Part shown: positions 46,801 through 50,483 of the stretch, piece after piece | Layout of the letters: each line of letters begins with the position of its first letter | How positions within the stretch are numbered: the stretch's first letter is position 1 | Source: Tamarix chinensis | Lineage: Eukaryota > Streptophyta > Magnoliopsida > Caryophyllales > Tamaricaceae | Length of the DNA: 64,000 bases | Assembly: GCA_030549775.1 (NCBI GenBank) | Contig: CM060174.1 | Coordinates: 29,888,117 to 29,952,116, forward strand | Direction of reading: 5' to 3' | Translations under genes and position numbers: made by a program | The notes under the pieces: model-generated | Told to the model about the DNA's origin: nothing | What the model saw: only the letters and a program-made list of their open reading frames with translations | Databases searched by the model: none

Positions 46801-48362
46801 CTTTATCTTCCAATCTTAGTATATTTAGCTTCTTATAGCTTGCATAATGCTCTCAAGTATATTGGCTGAATTTTTGTGACTAGAGAGTATATATTTGGTT
46901 GATATAAATATGATGGTATAATGTGTAAATATTGGATTGGCATAAACATGTTGTAGTGTATCTTGACATTTATCTGGATAAACTTTAATTTCTAGATACA
47001 TTGATACACAGTCAGTATGAATGACATATCGTGTACATATATTGTATTCTAACATTCAATGCATATTCCAGTTGAAGTGATTTGTACAAAAATGGTTCTA
47101 GTAACCTGAACTGATTTCAAACTTAGATGTTGAACTTAATATATAACCCCCCATTGTTTAGTGCTGTATTTAGAAGGTTCAACCTTATCTTTCTTTCTTT
47201 TACGTAGTTTTTAAATTGGTAAATCTCCTCAAGTGTAGCTGTTGTGCAAATCACCTGAATATGAGTTTTTCCTTACCCTCATCCTTGTATTCTTGATGCA
47301 TTTGTCCCTTTCATTGGACTTTGTAGTCTATATTCTTCCAACCCCTCCTGAATATTATTTTGCTTTCAACTTTCTAGAAAGATGTCATATTTAGATCTCT
47401 CAAGCTGGAAAAACCCAAGCAATTAGATACCACTATCCATTTCAGTTCTATCATGTTGTTGATGAATCTGAAGAGTATTAAGGCCTATTCTCTTTTATTG
47501 CACTGAATATTGGCACTTTGCGATGATGATGTGACCTCTTGTAGGGTATACCAGAAGCATTGATGAAAGCTGGGGCTGTATACAAGTATGATTTGTCAAT
47601 ACCTGTTGAAAAGATGTATGATCTTGTTGAGGAAATGCAAACACGGCTTGGTAACTGAACTTTCCAATGCTTTTTACTTTTGATGAGTTAAGTTCCAAAC
47701 GTTGAAATACAAGTCCTTGCAGTGCAACTGGAAAGTTGGGTGTCTAGTCCCCAATTGGACAGGTCCTACTGTCCTAGATGGTGGTATTTAAAAATATTGT
47801 TAAAAGTTGGTCAGAGGACACATGCTTGTAAAGTGATTGCTAGATCCCAAATTATGCCTCTTCTCTTGAATAACAGTGGGCATAATGGTCTGTTCTTGAC
47901 ATTATATAAAACTTCTTCAGTTGATTGTGCAAATGATTCCTCGTCTGCATATAATTTGATCTTGCCTGTTTGATATTAAGTTATGAGTGTTGCTTCTGCT
48001 CTATATTTCCTAATCTCAAATTCTCAAATTTGCTAGGTTATTTGGCCAAAGTAGTGGGATATGGCCATATGGGGGATGGCAACTTACATCTCAACATATC
48101 AGCTCCTCAGTATGATAATGCTGTGAGTTTGTTCCCGTCTTACATTTCTATTTTTGGGGTTAGGGGTAGGGGGCCAAAGAACTAGCTAAATGGCATAAAA
48201 AATTTATTTAGATTAATACTTGTGAAATTGTTCCAGATTTTAGCACATGTTGAACCATTTGTGTATGAATGGACATCTAAGCACCATGGAAGTATTAGTG
48301 CAGAGCATGGTCTGGGATTGATGAAAGCAAATGAAATTCATTACAGCAAGTCATCTGAAGCA
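1754..48362 (+). CDS. D2HGDH: D-2-hydroxyglutarate dehydrogenase, 12 internal exons (partial at both ends)
   Basis: Mitochondrial FAD enzyme that oxidises D-2-hydroxyglutarate to 2-oxoglutarate; in plants it works in lysine and branched-chain amino acid breakdown and feeds electrons to the ETF/ETFQO system (family knowledge). Twelve exons joined by GT-AG introns with matching phases give 385 codons and no stop. Exons 1-6 form the FAD-binding PCMH domain: [10 protein letters not shown] in exon 1, [12 protein letters not shown] in exon 4, [11 protein letters not shown] in exon 6. Exons 7-12 form the C-terminal FAD-oxidase domain: [13 protein letters not shown] in exon 11 carries the two metal-binding histidines, and SAEHGLG in exon 12 the acidic ligand and following His. 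Order and spacing match plant D2HGDH throughout. Roughly 140 N-terminal residues (transit peptide and start of the FAD domain) lie left of the window; roughly 25-30 C-terminal residues lie beyond 48362. The coding sequence looks functional despite very large introns. Confidence 0.95.
2363..2410 (+). CDS. D2HGDH: D2HGDH exon 2 of the window
   Basis: 16 codons in phase 0 ([16 protein letters not shown]) between an AG acceptor and gtattc donor. Separated from exon 1 by a 507-bp intron. Matches the family segment with MNKI(L)SFD that precedes VSG.LVCEAG. Confidence 0.93.
2411..3468 (+). other. Start of the 25.4-kb intron, no feature recognised
   Basis: AT-rich, intron-like. The open stretch at 2726-3058 has no protein-like composition and matches nothing I know. 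Confidence 0.5.
3469..7475 (-). mobile_element. Defective hAT-like element split by a LINE
   Basis: Left end about 3472 (cagtttgaaatggtctaagg) and right end near 7465 (cttttcatacactg) form an imperfect inverted repeat. The parts on both sides of the LINE, 3550-3655 and 6915-7080, align with one continuous stretch at 13380-13600 in a related hAT copy, including the coding part for the acidic transposase tail (GYGS... [12 protein letters not shown], 6933-7000, minus strand). The element is an internally deleted hAT that later took a LINE insertion. No clear 8-bp target duplication is seen. Confidence 0.55.
3656..6905 (-). mobile_element. LINE (L1 type), 5'-truncated, inactive
   Basis: Minus-strand non-LTR retrotransposon. 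The poly(A) side is the T run at 3657-3666. Reading right to left: apurinic endonuclease C-terminal half (6870-6547, GDFNVIL motif), linker and start of reverse transcriptase (6321-5497, DTKAPG), RT core (5481-4351: [10 protein letters not shown] and active site FTDDILLF near 5020-5045), then the zinc-finger region (C-terminal part 4062-3724, ending AGIVDCMVG). ORF1 and the start of the endonuclease are missing. Stops and frameshifts separate the blocks. The usual FADD is FTDD here. Sequence is close to the LINE at 58559-63824. Alignment with the related hAT copy shows it landed inside the hAT element. Confidence 0.9.
7476..8037. other. Intronic sequence, nothing recognised
   Basis: CCAC/CAAC-rich sequence between the hAT element and a MITE. 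Open stretches on both strands are short and have no recognisable domain. Confidence 0.4.
8046..8590 (+). mobile_element. hAT-like MITE, family A, long form (545 bp)
   Basis: Ends are caagcaataaaatcgtggtt and, inverted, cataaaattatacag. Flanked by GATGTATG (8038-8045) and GACGTATG (8591-8598), an 8-bp target duplication with one mismatch. AT-rich core with no ORF. Copies of the same core lie at 42048-42579 (same orientation), 43102-43623 and 31857-36831 (opposite). Eight-bp duplications suggest mobilisation by a hAT transposase (inference). Confidence 0.85.
8918..9093. mobile_element. MITE, family B (about 176 bp)
   Basis: Long terminal inverted repeats: cttatgttcggagctcctta followed by tcaaaattagtta at the left, matched inverted at 9055-9080. 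Internal duplication of agcctaaaaaatttctaaaa at about 8983 and 9016. A second copy lies at 25495-25616 with a clean 8-bp duplication; here no exact duplication is visible. Confidence 0.7.
9140..10165. repeat. Decayed ATT/TAA-rich tract, about 1 kb
   Basis: Almost pure A+T, dominated by ATT, AAT and TAA trinucleotides with interruptions. It holds larger internal duplications, for example aataagattcaaaat... followed by ...aaaatgatgactataagaat at about 9473-9515 and 9676-9732. It looks like an old expanded microsatellite; there is no coding potential. Confidence 0.85.
10192..10495 (+). mobile_element. Decayed LTR, plus strand (about 304 bp)
   Basis: Starts TGATGTAG and ends CTACATCA, an 8-bp inverted pair of the TG...CA type, and is followed directly by a primer-binding site-like sequence. 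No second LTR was found, so this is a 5' remnant or truncated element. Confidence 0.55.
10498..10511 (+). other. Decayed primer-binding site (initiator tRNA-Met type)
   Basis: ttagtattagagcc resembles TGGTATCAGAGCC, the complement of the initiator tRNA-Met 3' end used by many plant retrotransposons; the differences are transitions. It sits 2 bp after the LTR end at 10495. Confidence 0.5.
10512..11700 (+). other. Probable decayed retroelement interior, no domain readable
   Basis: Follows the LTR and PBS. Pieces such as 10980-11160 may be gag-like leader, but no reading frame survives. The 62-codon stretch at 11128-11316 has no recognisable domain. Confidence 0.35.
11740..13277 (-). pseudogene. 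Decayed Ty3/gypsy pol (protease and RT remnants)
   Basis: Minus strand. At 12170-11922 a reverse-transcriptase block reads [13 protein letters not shown], then [19 protein letters not shown], the region just after the RT active site. At about 13133-13024 a protease-like block reads [18 protein letters not shown], where gypsy proteases have IDxGSCxNV. Between them, 12230-13000 is recognisable as RT flank but broken by many stops. No LTRs assigned. Clearly inactive and older than the gypsy copy at 14860-18449. Confidence 0.7.
13278..14655 (-). pseudogene. hAT (Ac-like) transposase pseudogene, C-terminal half
   Basis: Minus strand, with one terminal repeat at 13278-13301 (gtgtttgaaaaggcttaaggcgca). 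Reading right to left: [20 protein letters not shown] then [20 protein letters not shown] (about 14580-14430); [20 protein letters not shown] at about 14150-14095, interrupted by stops where the family has a conserved Ser-Gly-Cys-Glu segment; [20 protein letters not shown] at about 13930-13860; then an acidic tail to about 13550. These are the C-terminal and dimerisation blocks of plant hAT transposases. Stops and the MITE inserted at 14613 make it dead. Confidence 0.8.
14613..14822. mobile_element. hAT MITE end rich in GACCC repeats, truncated
   Basis: Starts TAGAGCTGGCAA, a typical hAT terminal repeat, and continues with many GACCCGACCC units. It interrupts the transposase pseudogene after codons for YIYEAMDR, so it inserted there. 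The right terminal repeat (TTGCCAGCTCTA) is absent; the sequence runs into the broken end of the gypsy element near 14825-14865. Confidence 0.65.
14865..15658 (-). pseudogene. Ty3/gypsy RT end and RNase H
   Basis: Two overlapping frames, 15658-15197 and 15228-14827, are one broken coding region: [37 protein letters not shown], then RNase H with [33 protein letters not shown], and [16 protein letters not shown]. The frame change falls at an A/T homopolymer near 15216-15224. The D-E-D catalytic residues can be seen. The sequence ends with [12 protein letters not shown] and EEIEADPV. Confidence 0.88.
15546..17237 (-). pseudogene. Ty3/gypsy zinc knuckle, protease and reverse transcriptase
   Basis: Same frame as gag. 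After the UAG at 17091-17093 comes the nucleocapsid knuckle ([17 protein letters not shown], about 17030-16980), then a protease with [13 protein letters not shown] near 16756-16785. The usual active-site D-S/T-G is D-C-G, which would weaken a retropepsin. RT follows: [33 protein letters not shown], and [10 protein letters not shown] at about 15700-15725 in place of the common (Y/F)(V/I)DD. A 1-nt slip in a T10 run at 15614-15623 shifts the frame. Confidence 0.9.
17241..18083 (-). pseudogene. Ty3/gypsy gag (capsid part)
   Basis: Starts at ATG 18083 ([16 protein letters not shown]). An N-terminal coiled-coil-like region with LEEKLG and [16 protein letters not shown] is followed by the retrotransposon gag core: [47 protein letters not shown]-type turn and [18 protein letters not shown]. 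It ends at a UAG at 17238-17240 in the same frame as the downstream pol, so the stop may be a decay mutation or a readthrough site; decay is likelier because a second UAG follows at 17091-17093. Confidence 0.88.
18101..18117 (-). other. Primer-binding site, initiator tRNA-Met
   Basis: Minus strand TGGTATCAGAGCTACGA, two bases inside the 5' LTR. TGGTATCAGAGC is the complement of the plant initiator tRNA-Met 3' end. Confidence 0.9.
18120..18449 (-). mobile_element. 5' LTR of the Ty3/gypsy element (330 bp)
   Basis: Bounded on the + strand by TGTTAG (18120-18125) and CTAACA (18444-18449), a perfect 6-bp inverted pair. A TATA-like motif (tatttata, minus strand) lies near 18298-18306. A stretch gttcgaggacctggtagcc resembles the LTRs of the small elements at 18949-21878 and 25453-27600, which suggests a family link. 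Confidence 0.85.
18450..18890 (-). pseudogene. LINE ORF2 fragment (endonuclease-RT linker)
   Basis: Minus-strand piece: [20 protein letters not shown], then [20 protein letters not shown] and [13 protein letters not shown]. This is the region between endonuclease and RT in plant L1 elements (compare [20 protein letters not shown] in the LINE at 3656-6905), but from a more distant subfamily. It is cut on the left by the gypsy LTR and on the right by the small LTR element. Confidence 0.8.
18949..19248 (-). repeat. 3' LTR of non-autonomous LTR element 1
   Basis: About 300 bp, aligned along its length with 21596-21878. The inner end (gcctaaata) has lost the CTAACA seen in the partner. Confidence 0.8.
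19260..21160 (-). other. Interior of non-autonomous LTR element 1
   Basis: Low-coding sequence between ORF and 3' LTR. Short stretches (about 19320-19480) align with 25985-26130 in the second element, such as ctctaatgact and atttccaa.gctctg, which supports common descent. No pol domain. Confidence 0.55.
21162..21572 (-). CDS. Conserved ORF of the non-autonomous LTR element, copy 1 (136 codons)
   Basis: Starts with ATG 24 nt inside the 5' LTR. N-terminus [20 protein letters not shown], followed by a charged region with [12 protein letters not shown] and a basic C-terminus rich in Lys/Arg ([20 protein letters not shown]). The ORF at 26887-27285 aligns over the first ~50 residues with about 60% identity and mostly conservative changes. 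I do not recognise the family; position suggests a gag-like or leader-encoded peptide. Downstream sequence (21160-19300) has further short open pieces with no known domain. Confidence 0.6.
   Translation of the reverse strand: MARQISRADMMEMIRIIKEGLKGLGIIKRMYGRAEEKQIGSEKKEDKQIECGDRDWRVQYSQPRSQTQPQSPTLKPYCLSNLEVEGSGTKHAKAKVKRIGLRLNHRKAKQVGSGRFRSKARFRFGGYAIPRLKRKR
21596..21878 (-). repeat. 5' LTR of non-autonomous LTR element 1
   Basis: 283 bp; minus strand TGTTAGCC ... TATCA. Just inside lies TATCAAAGCATCATGATCC, a decayed TGGTATCAGAGC-type primer-binding site overlapping the LTR edge. Confidence 0.8.
21884..22541 (-). other. Intronic sequence right of element 1
   Basis: Contains pieces such as 21900-22080 that look like further minus-strand LINE endonuclease/ORF remnants, but the frames are too broken to name. 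No gene. Confidence 0.35.
22550..23031. mobile_element. hAT MITE with GGGAT/CCCCA-rich ends (482 bp)
   Basis: Left end TAAGAATGGCAAC and right end TTGCCATCTCTA form a hAT-type terminal inverted repeat close to TAGGGATGGCAA. Flanks gctaagat (22542-22549) and gataagaa (23032-23039) match at 6 of 8 positions. The body alternates CCCCGA/TCCCCAAC blocks with an AT-rich centre. Related in its ends to 40422-41721. Confidence 0.75.
23040..23909. other. Intronic sequence, nothing recognised
   Basis: Mixed-composition DNA between two MITEs, with no domain-like ORF and no clear repeat. Confidence 0.4.
23918..24256 (+). mobile_element. hAT-like MITE, family A, short CpG-rich form (339 bp)
   Basis: Ends CATACAATAAAACCGCGGT and, inverted, CATACAATCAAATATCGGT. 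Flanked by perfect 8-bp duplications GGTTGAGA (23910-23917 and 24257-24264). Dense in CpG (cgcggttgtcgcggcgtga). The centre (about 24045-24120) is a degenerate tandem array of atatcggc/ccaatatcggt units. Shorter relatives lie at 30364-30671 and 53674-53936 in opposite orientation. It appears to be the least decayed copy. Confidence 0.9.
24045..24120. repeat. Tandem array of about 12-bp ATATCGG units in a MITE
   Basis: Units of the form (c)aatatcgg(t/c) repeat about six times (gaatatcggc, caatatcggt, aaatatcggc, ...). This subterminal array is the kind of site that hAT transposases bind (inference). Confidence 0.7.
24265..24984. other. Intronic sequence with AACCAAACC motifs
   Basis: No gene. 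Scattered TTAACCAAACCA and inverse TGGTTTGGTT motifs (24640-24730) hint at an unrecognised decayed repeat. Confidence 0.35.
24985..25273. repeat. Tandem duplication, two units of about 144 bp
   Basis: Unit 1 (24985-25128) and unit 2 (25129-about 25273) both read tatggtaaagtttgtggtta ... accaagctgtaaaattactg ... tagcttagt, with only a few mismatches. A recent local duplication. Confidence 0.9.
25495..25616. mobile_element. MITE, family B (122 bp), inserted in an LTR
   Basis: Flanked by perfect 8-bp duplications TTAGCTTG (25487-25494 and 25617-25624). Terminal inverted repeats run through ...ttatcaaaa.tagttatc.atgataa. The partner LTR at 27319 lacks it, which gives the empty site and dates it after element 2 inserted. 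Same family as 8918-9093. Confidence 0.9.
26887..27285 (-). CDS. Conserved ORF of the non-autonomous LTR element, copy 2 (132 codons)
   Basis: ATG at 27285. Begins [20 protein letters not shown], then [19 protein letters not shown] and [13 protein letters not shown]-terminal half is basic and Ser/Pro-rich ([34 protein letters not shown]). Aligned with the ORF at 21162-21572, the first ~50 residues are about 60% identical with Ile/Met/Val and Lys/Arg exchanges, while the C-terminal halves diverge. Function unknown; the predicted N-terminus is a short amphipathic helix. Confidence 0.6.
   Translation of the reverse strand: MAVQISRADVIEIIKIIEERLKELGIMRRKYKRVGENQLGSEREEEKQTECENENRNQVCTNAPKSAVHKPISAPNPRTKSSYSSRALTKLATAPKKQAWVVSSKQKQRCPPREDLATKIPYEEPNDTSEQV
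27773..27843 (+). CDS. D2HGDH: D2HGDH exon 3 of the window
   Basis: 71 nt, starting in phase 0 and ending two bases into a Gly codon. Encodes [19 protein letters not shown] then LDSEG. The previous intron is 25,362 bp and full of transposons, yet both splice sites are canonical. Confidence 0.93.
27844..28215 (+). other. Intron between exons 3 and 4
   Basis: 372 bp, AT-rich, canonical GT-AG, no transposon. Confidence 0.85.
28216..28334 (+). CDS. D2HGDH: D2HGDH exon 4 of the window
   Basis: 119 nt. Completes the split Gly codon, then [17 protein letters not shown] followed by [19 protein letters not shown] and NVLG. This is the most conserved stretch of the FAD domain. The preceding intron is only 372 bp. 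Confidence 0.95.
28335..28610 (+). other. Start of the 10.6-kb intron
   Basis: Ordinary AT-rich intron sequence before an LTR; nothing else seen. Confidence 0.5.
28611..29013 (+). mobile_element. LTR remnant, plus strand (about 403 bp)
   Basis: Starts TGTTAAGGACC, ends ...GAGACTGTAATA, with a CT-rich stretch near 28893-28950 (ctctctccatctcttgtctc). Followed by a primer-binding site. No 3' partner was found. Confidence 0.6.
29016..29027 (+). other. Primer-binding site, initiator tRNA-Met type
   Basis: tgttatcagagc at the LTR end, one mismatch from TGGTATCAGAGC. Confidence 0.65.
29028..30355 (+). other. Leader or gag remnant of the LTR element, CCAC/CAAC-rich
   Basis: After the PBS a short ATGGAGAGGCTAATTGCAGA (29101) could be the start of a gag ([10 protein letters not shown]). 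Downstream 29220-29960 is rich in CCACCACAAC and CCCTA and leaves an open stretch at 29549-30058 whose Pro/Ser/Thr/His composition reflects base bias, not a recognised domain. 29970-30020 resembles one end of a family A MITE. Confidence 0.4.
30364..30671 (-). mobile_element. hAT-like MITE, family A, short form (308 bp)
   Basis: Left end CATACAATTAA, right end ...GGTTTTCTTGCTTG. Flanks CTTGTCTG (30356-30363) and CTTGTCTA (30672-30679) are an 8-bp duplication with one mismatch. The centre has several tgatattta.cga.atttgct units derived from the ATATCGG array. Many CpG positions of the 23918 copy are TpG or CpA here. Confidence 0.85.
30734..30870. mobile_element. Small hAT-type remnant with GTGTTTGAAAAGGC end
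   Basis: GTGTTTGAAAAGGC at 30734-30747 matches the terminal repeat at 13278, and a complementary AAAGCGCACGCCTTATT lies near 30840-30857. Probably a deleted member of the same family; no target duplication assigned. Confidence 0.45.
30893..31345 (-). pseudogene. Ty1/copia fragment (GAG-pre-integrase zinc finger)
   Basis: Minus strand. 31092-30907 reads [20 protein letters not shown] then [29 protein letters not shown]: the H-H-C-C zinc-binding domain before copia integrase. Upstream (about 31330-31150) decayed protease-linker text such as CYYVPANS and [14 protein letters not shown] follows in broken frames. No LTR or RT nearby. Confidence 0.85.
31346..31848. other. Intronic sequence, nothing recognised
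   Basis: AT-rich DNA left of the MITE. It includes an aaGcttcttaYgcaagc-like repeated phrase at about 31450-31545 (ttctaaaggaagctaa, ttatggaagctaga, ttacgcaagccaa). No ORF of note. The piece 31660-31850 may be a decayed copia leader. Confidence 0.35.
32200..33320 (+). pseudogene. LINE ORF1 (DUF4283-type), decayed
   Basis: Broken frames read [61 protein letters not shown] and, further on, [20 protein letters not shown]. This is the DUF4283 nucleic-acid-binding domain and the following PxP(x)EYW/A..GKP region of plant L1 ORF1 proteins. The last open part, 33035-33325, is the C-terminal low-complexity tail. Confidence 0.8.
33314..36660 (+). pseudogene. LINE ORF2 (endonuclease, RT, zinc finger), decayed
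   Basis: Starts with [19 protein letters not shown] (about 33325) of the AP-endonuclease. Later blocks: [15 protein letters not shown] (33885), linker with [20 protein letters not shown] (34360), [14 protein letters not shown] (34670), [20 protein letters not shown] (34843), [16 protein letters not shown] (35220), RT active site [10 protein letters not shown] (about 35359-35388), then [12 protein letters not shown] (35850) and a broken C-terminal zinc-finger region. At least ten stops or frameshifts. Confidence 0.88.
36840..38909 (+). other. Intronic sequence, 2.1 kb, nothing recognised
   Basis: AT-rich DNA with no domain-like ORF. Phrases such as attctacattggaaggagctttatattg (about 37895) and catactctagaaggagctttactctgtt (about 38110) recur loosely, hinting at an old degraded repeat. 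Confidence 0.4.
38910..39005 (+). CDS. D2HGDH: D2HGDH exon 5 of the window
   Basis: 96 nt; completes the Gly codon split after base 1, then [20 protein letters not shown] and [11 protein letters not shown]. The upstream intron is 10,575 bp and contains a whole LINE nested in a MITE. Confidence 0.95.
39108..39217 (+). CDS. D2HGDH: D2HGDH exon 6 of the window
   Basis: 110 nt after a 102-bp intron. Completes Gly, then [20 protein letters not shown], ending [11 protein letters not shown] in phase 0. SEGSLGIVT is the end of the PCMH FAD-binding domain. Confidence 0.95.
39218..40413 (+). other. Start of the 6.1-kb intron, possible decayed LTR
   Basis: tgtaatatccctcaattttt at 39371 looks like an LTR start, but no partner end was found. 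39840-40400 contains loosely repeated phrases (acaagggatgcc, cccaccataaatgat, cccaccacacag). No gene. Confidence 0.35.
40436..40600. repeat. Subterminal GGGGATCGGG array, left
   Basis: Short direct units ggggttcgggg, cggggatt, ggggatcgggttcgg inside the hAT element; they contain CpG in most units. Counterpart of 41458-41710. Confidence 0.85.
41458..41710. repeat. Subterminal GGGGATCGGG array, right
   Basis: About 25 units of atcgggg/atcgggt at the right end of the hAT element, longer and more regular than the left array. Confidence 0.9.
41730..42039. other. Short gap between hAT element and MITE
   Basis: About 310 bp of intron sequence with no recognised feature; the phrases gtttatagyggt/gtttatagtaataacac recur. 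Confidence 0.4.
42048..42579 (+). mobile_element. hAT-like MITE, family A, long form (532 bp)
   Basis: Flanks AATAACAC (42040-42047) and AATAACAA (42580-42587), an 8-bp duplication with one mismatch. Body collinear with 8046-8590. It lacks part of the GTGG-rich left end and is strongly CpG-depleted (tgttgtggttgtcgtggcgtg). Confidence 0.87.
42588..43093. other. Intronic sequence between two MITEs
   Basis: No gene or clear repeat; the motif ggtwaggccggaccaaagct at about 42828 is unique here. Confidence 0.35.
43102..43623 (-). mobile_element. hAT-like MITE, family A, long form (522 bp)
   Basis: Flanked by perfect 8-bp duplications TCCCCAAC (43094-43101 and 43624-43631). Left end cctacaattaaatagcggtg, right end ...gattttattacttg. 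Inverted relative to 42048-42579, only 0.5 kb away, so the two could form a long hairpin in the pre-mRNA. Confidence 0.92.
43632..45279 (+). other. End of the 6.1-kb intron, nothing recognised
   Basis: The purine-rich stretch 44165-44470 (gagaagaagataggaggaga) leaves Ser/Leu/Phe-rich open stretches on the opposite strand that are composition artefacts. No transposon domain; 44990-45279 is ordinary intron before exon 7. Confidence 0.45.
45280..45360 (+). CDS. D2HGDH: D2HGDH exon 7 of the window
   Basis: 27 codons, phase 0 to phase 0: [20 protein letters not shown] then DCHSMQL. Start of the C-terminal FAD-linked oxidase domain. The upstream intron is 6,062 bp. Confidence 0.94.
45562..45662 (+). 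CDS. D2HGDH: D2HGDH exon 8 of the window
   Basis: 101 nt after a 201-bp intron. Encodes [20 protein letters not shown] then [13 protein letters not shown] and two bases of a Lys codon. LIETTGS is a family landmark. Confidence 0.94.
45749..45857 (+). CDS. D2HGDH: D2HGDH exon 9 of the window
   Basis: 109 nt after an 86-bp intron. Completes Lys, then [19 protein letters not shown] and [17 protein letters not shown]. The donor is gtttcc. Confidence 0.94.
45858..47544 (+). other. 1.7-kb intron between exons 9 and 10
   Basis: No transposon domain. Holds a degenerate repeat (46460-46815). Canonical splice sites. Confidence 0.6.
46460..46815. repeat. Degenerate AGTAGTATxTTTAT tandem repeat
   Basis: Loose units such as ggtagtatgtttatccacat, agtagtatttttatgtac, tagtagtatgtatttat, gcatgtagtagtatatgt and agtagtatctttatctgt occur every 20-60 bp. 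Confidence 0.65.
47545..47650 (+). CDS. D2HGDH: D2HGDH exon 10 of the window
   Basis: 106 nt: [20 protein letters not shown] then [15 protein letters not shown] and one base of Gly. The upstream intron is 1,687 bp and shows no clear transposon, only a degenerate AT-rich repeat. Confidence 0.94.
48037..48122 (+). CDS. D2HGDH: D2HGDH exon 11 of the window (metal-binding motif)
   Basis: 86 nt completing Gly, then [19 protein letters not shown] and ISAPQYDNA. GHxGDGNxH holds the two histidines that bind the catalytic divalent metal in this family. Flanked by a 386-bp intron upstream and a 114-bp intron downstream. Confidence 0.95.
48237..48362 (+). CDS. D2HGDH: D2HGDH exon 12 of the window
   Basis: 42 codons, phase 0 to phase 0: [20 protein letters not shown] then [20 protein letters not shown] and EA, followed by gtaagt. 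About 25-30 residues of the C-terminus (family ending LLDPxGILNPYKVLP) should follow. I did not find that exon downstream, so it probably lies right of the window. Confidence 0.93.
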
Positions 48363-48478
48363 GTAAGTTTCATTCTCTTTCTTGGTGTTGGGATGATTTG
48401 GCAATGGAAAGTGTTATTGATATGCTGTAGGAATCAATCATGGATATAGCTATATATTAACGTTGTGAGTTTAGGTTG
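48363..48478 (+). other. Start of the last intron
   Basis: About 116 bp of intron after the gtaagt donor before an LTR begins. The intron runs past the window end. Confidence 0.6.
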
Positions 48479-48977
48479 TGTCAGGATATGACCATCGTCC
48501 CACTTGGATAGTCTTAATCTTTTGATGAAGGGCTGCTTATAACTTGTAGGCCAAAACGTGTATGGGTCTACTAACAACATTGGATGATTTTACAGAATCA
48601 CACACAAGAGCATACTAGATTTAATATTATAGGCCCAAATTTAAAGCTTAGTTGGATTATGATTAATTCCTAATATGGGCTCAATCCATTGAATTTATTC
48701 AGTACTAGAGAGTCTACCGCATACAAGATATCTGAGATATCACTAGATATATTTGTCTATAAATAAAGAGAGAGAAATCATTTTTCTTCACGCTTTCGCA
48801 AGACCTAAGGAAAGATTCAAATACTAGTAGAGGCGTGACAATTGGTGCCTATTTCATGATCTCACCAGTTAAGAGGTACTTTTTATCAATTAATTTATTT
48901 TCAATATTCACTTACGTCCCGGGGATTCATGCAAAACATATTTTAGTTATAATCTCATCCATGATACTAACTCAGCA
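48479..48977 (+). mobile_element. LTR with primer-binding site, plus strand (about 499 bp)
   Basis: Starts TGTCAGGATATGACCATCGT near 48479 and ends ...CTCAGCA at 48977. Contains gtcccacttggatag, a motif common in plant retrotransposon LTRs, and a TATA box with GA-rich follow-up (tctataaataaagagagaga, about 48757). TGGTATCAGAGCC follows at 48979. No internal coding or second LTR is present; a copia LTR starts about 60 bp further on. Confidence 0.75.
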
Positions 48978-48978
48978 T

Positions 48979-48991
48979 TGGTATCAGAGCC
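48979..48991 (+). other. Primer-binding site, initiator tRNA-Met
   Basis: tggtatcagagcc, a perfect match to the standard plant PBS, one base after the LTR end. Confidence 0.88.
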
Positions 48992-49665
48992 TCTTATTAG
49001 AGAATGCCTAATTTGATTAGGCATAATCCCATGAACATATCTTGATTAGTTGTGGAGATAAGATTGGGGGAAAAGACATATATTATTCATAGAGAGGGAT
49101 GTTATTTATACAGGAGGGGAAGAAAAGAAACCTGCAGCAGCAATTAATTACATGGGAATCTGCAGACTGCAGTCTAGGGACTGTACAACAGTCCCTAATA
49201 ATGACAGAATTAAATATGTAGGAACCTCCGGTCTAGGAACTATACAGCAGGCCCTCATAATAATACCAAACTGATGATCCCAATGGTGATTGAACATCAC
49301 CCAAGGAGGAAAATAGTAATCTAGCACTAATAATAATTGAATGTGCAGAATAAAAAATCTAACTATAAGATCGGTTCCAGCACTCCCTCCCAAGGTGGAT
49401 GGTAAGGATCAATCATTCCAAGATTCGATGATAATTGTAGGAACCTTGAGCTATGAAGTCAACTAATATCAATTTGGTCTTCAGATGTTACAAAGGTTAA
49501 TTTGATTACTCCATCTTGAATCTTCTCCTTAAAGAAATGTCGATCAATTTCAACATGTTTTGTCCTGCCATGTTGGATAGGATTATGGGCATTGCTGGGG
49601 TTGACTTATTATCGCACTTCAGCATTATAGGTCAAGATTTTGAATCTAAGGCTTTGAATCTTGCT

Positions 49666-49857
49666 TTAGCAGTCACATTTTTTTTTCTTACTTCCCCAAG
49701 CTACAAGATTACCACCAAGAAACATACAGTACTTAGATGTTGATCTTCTATCTATAATAGAGCCACCATAGTTAGCATTTGTATGCACTTCCAATTTCAA
49801 ATTATTTCCCTTTGTGAAGAGAATTTCTTTAGGACTTCCTTTCAAGTAATGGAGCAC
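49666..49857 (-). pseudogene. Outer copia RNase H fragment
   Basis: MLHYLKGSPKEILFTKGNNL then LEVHTNANYGGSIIDRRSTS and KYCMFLGGNLVAWGSKKK. Copia normally has YxDADWxG..DxRRST here; the Asp residues are changed to Asn (TNANYGG), so the RNase H site is lost. Confidence 0.85.
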
Positions 49858-49896
49858 ACGATAGGTAGCAATGTGATGAGTTTTTCTTAAACTATG

Positions 49897-50152
49897 TGTA
49901 GTTTTAGAAGGAAGAGAAACTCAATGTTTCTCTTTTGCTCAACTTGTAGCTTTACAAAGGTATAAATAGATTCACTGCCTAACAACTCTCCTATACAATA
50001 GGATTAGATCTAATATTAAAGCTACTACTTATTGAAAAATAAGTAACATAGTCAAAAGGGTAAACTTACTCCTAAAATTTATCTAACATTTTGCTGTCAT
50101 AGTTACTCTTAGAATTCAACAAACATCATTGGTTGTCACACGTTTTTCTACA
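49897..50152 (-). repeat. 3' LTR of inner copia (256 bp)
   Basis: Begins tgtagttttagaaggaagag on the + strand and ends cgtttttctaca. Contains tataaata (about 49962). Aligned end to end with 52960-53217. Confidence 0.93.
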
Positions 50153-50252
50153 CTCTCCGTCAAGTTGAAACATAGATATAAATCATGCCTAACTTACTCA
50201 CCAATACATTAAAAGCGGGTTTGAAAAATCCGTTAGTGAGAATATCTACTGT

Positions 50253-50483
50253 CTATTGGGAAGTTGGGACAAAGGGTAGATAAATTATGCCTTTCTCAAT
50301 CTTCACCATGATAACGTGCCTATCAATCTCGATATGCTTGATCAGATTATGTTGTACTGGGTTATGGATAATGCTTATTGTAGCCTTGTTATCATAGTAG
50401 AGTTGCATTGAAGAGAACACTTGAACTCGTAGCTCACTTACTATACGTGTCAACCAAAGCAACTCACAAATCCCATTGGTCAT
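50253..50483 (-). pseudogene. Inner copia RNase H end
   Basis: MTNGICELLWLTRIVSELRV, LYYDNKATISIIHNPVQHN, KHIEIDRHVIMVKIEKGIIY: the typical copia C-terminus, with YYDNKAA...NPVQH..TKHIEID. Confidence 0.88.

Noticed and set aside
47495..47698. 67-codon minus-strand ORF
   Set aside because: Antisense shadow of D2HGDH exon 10.
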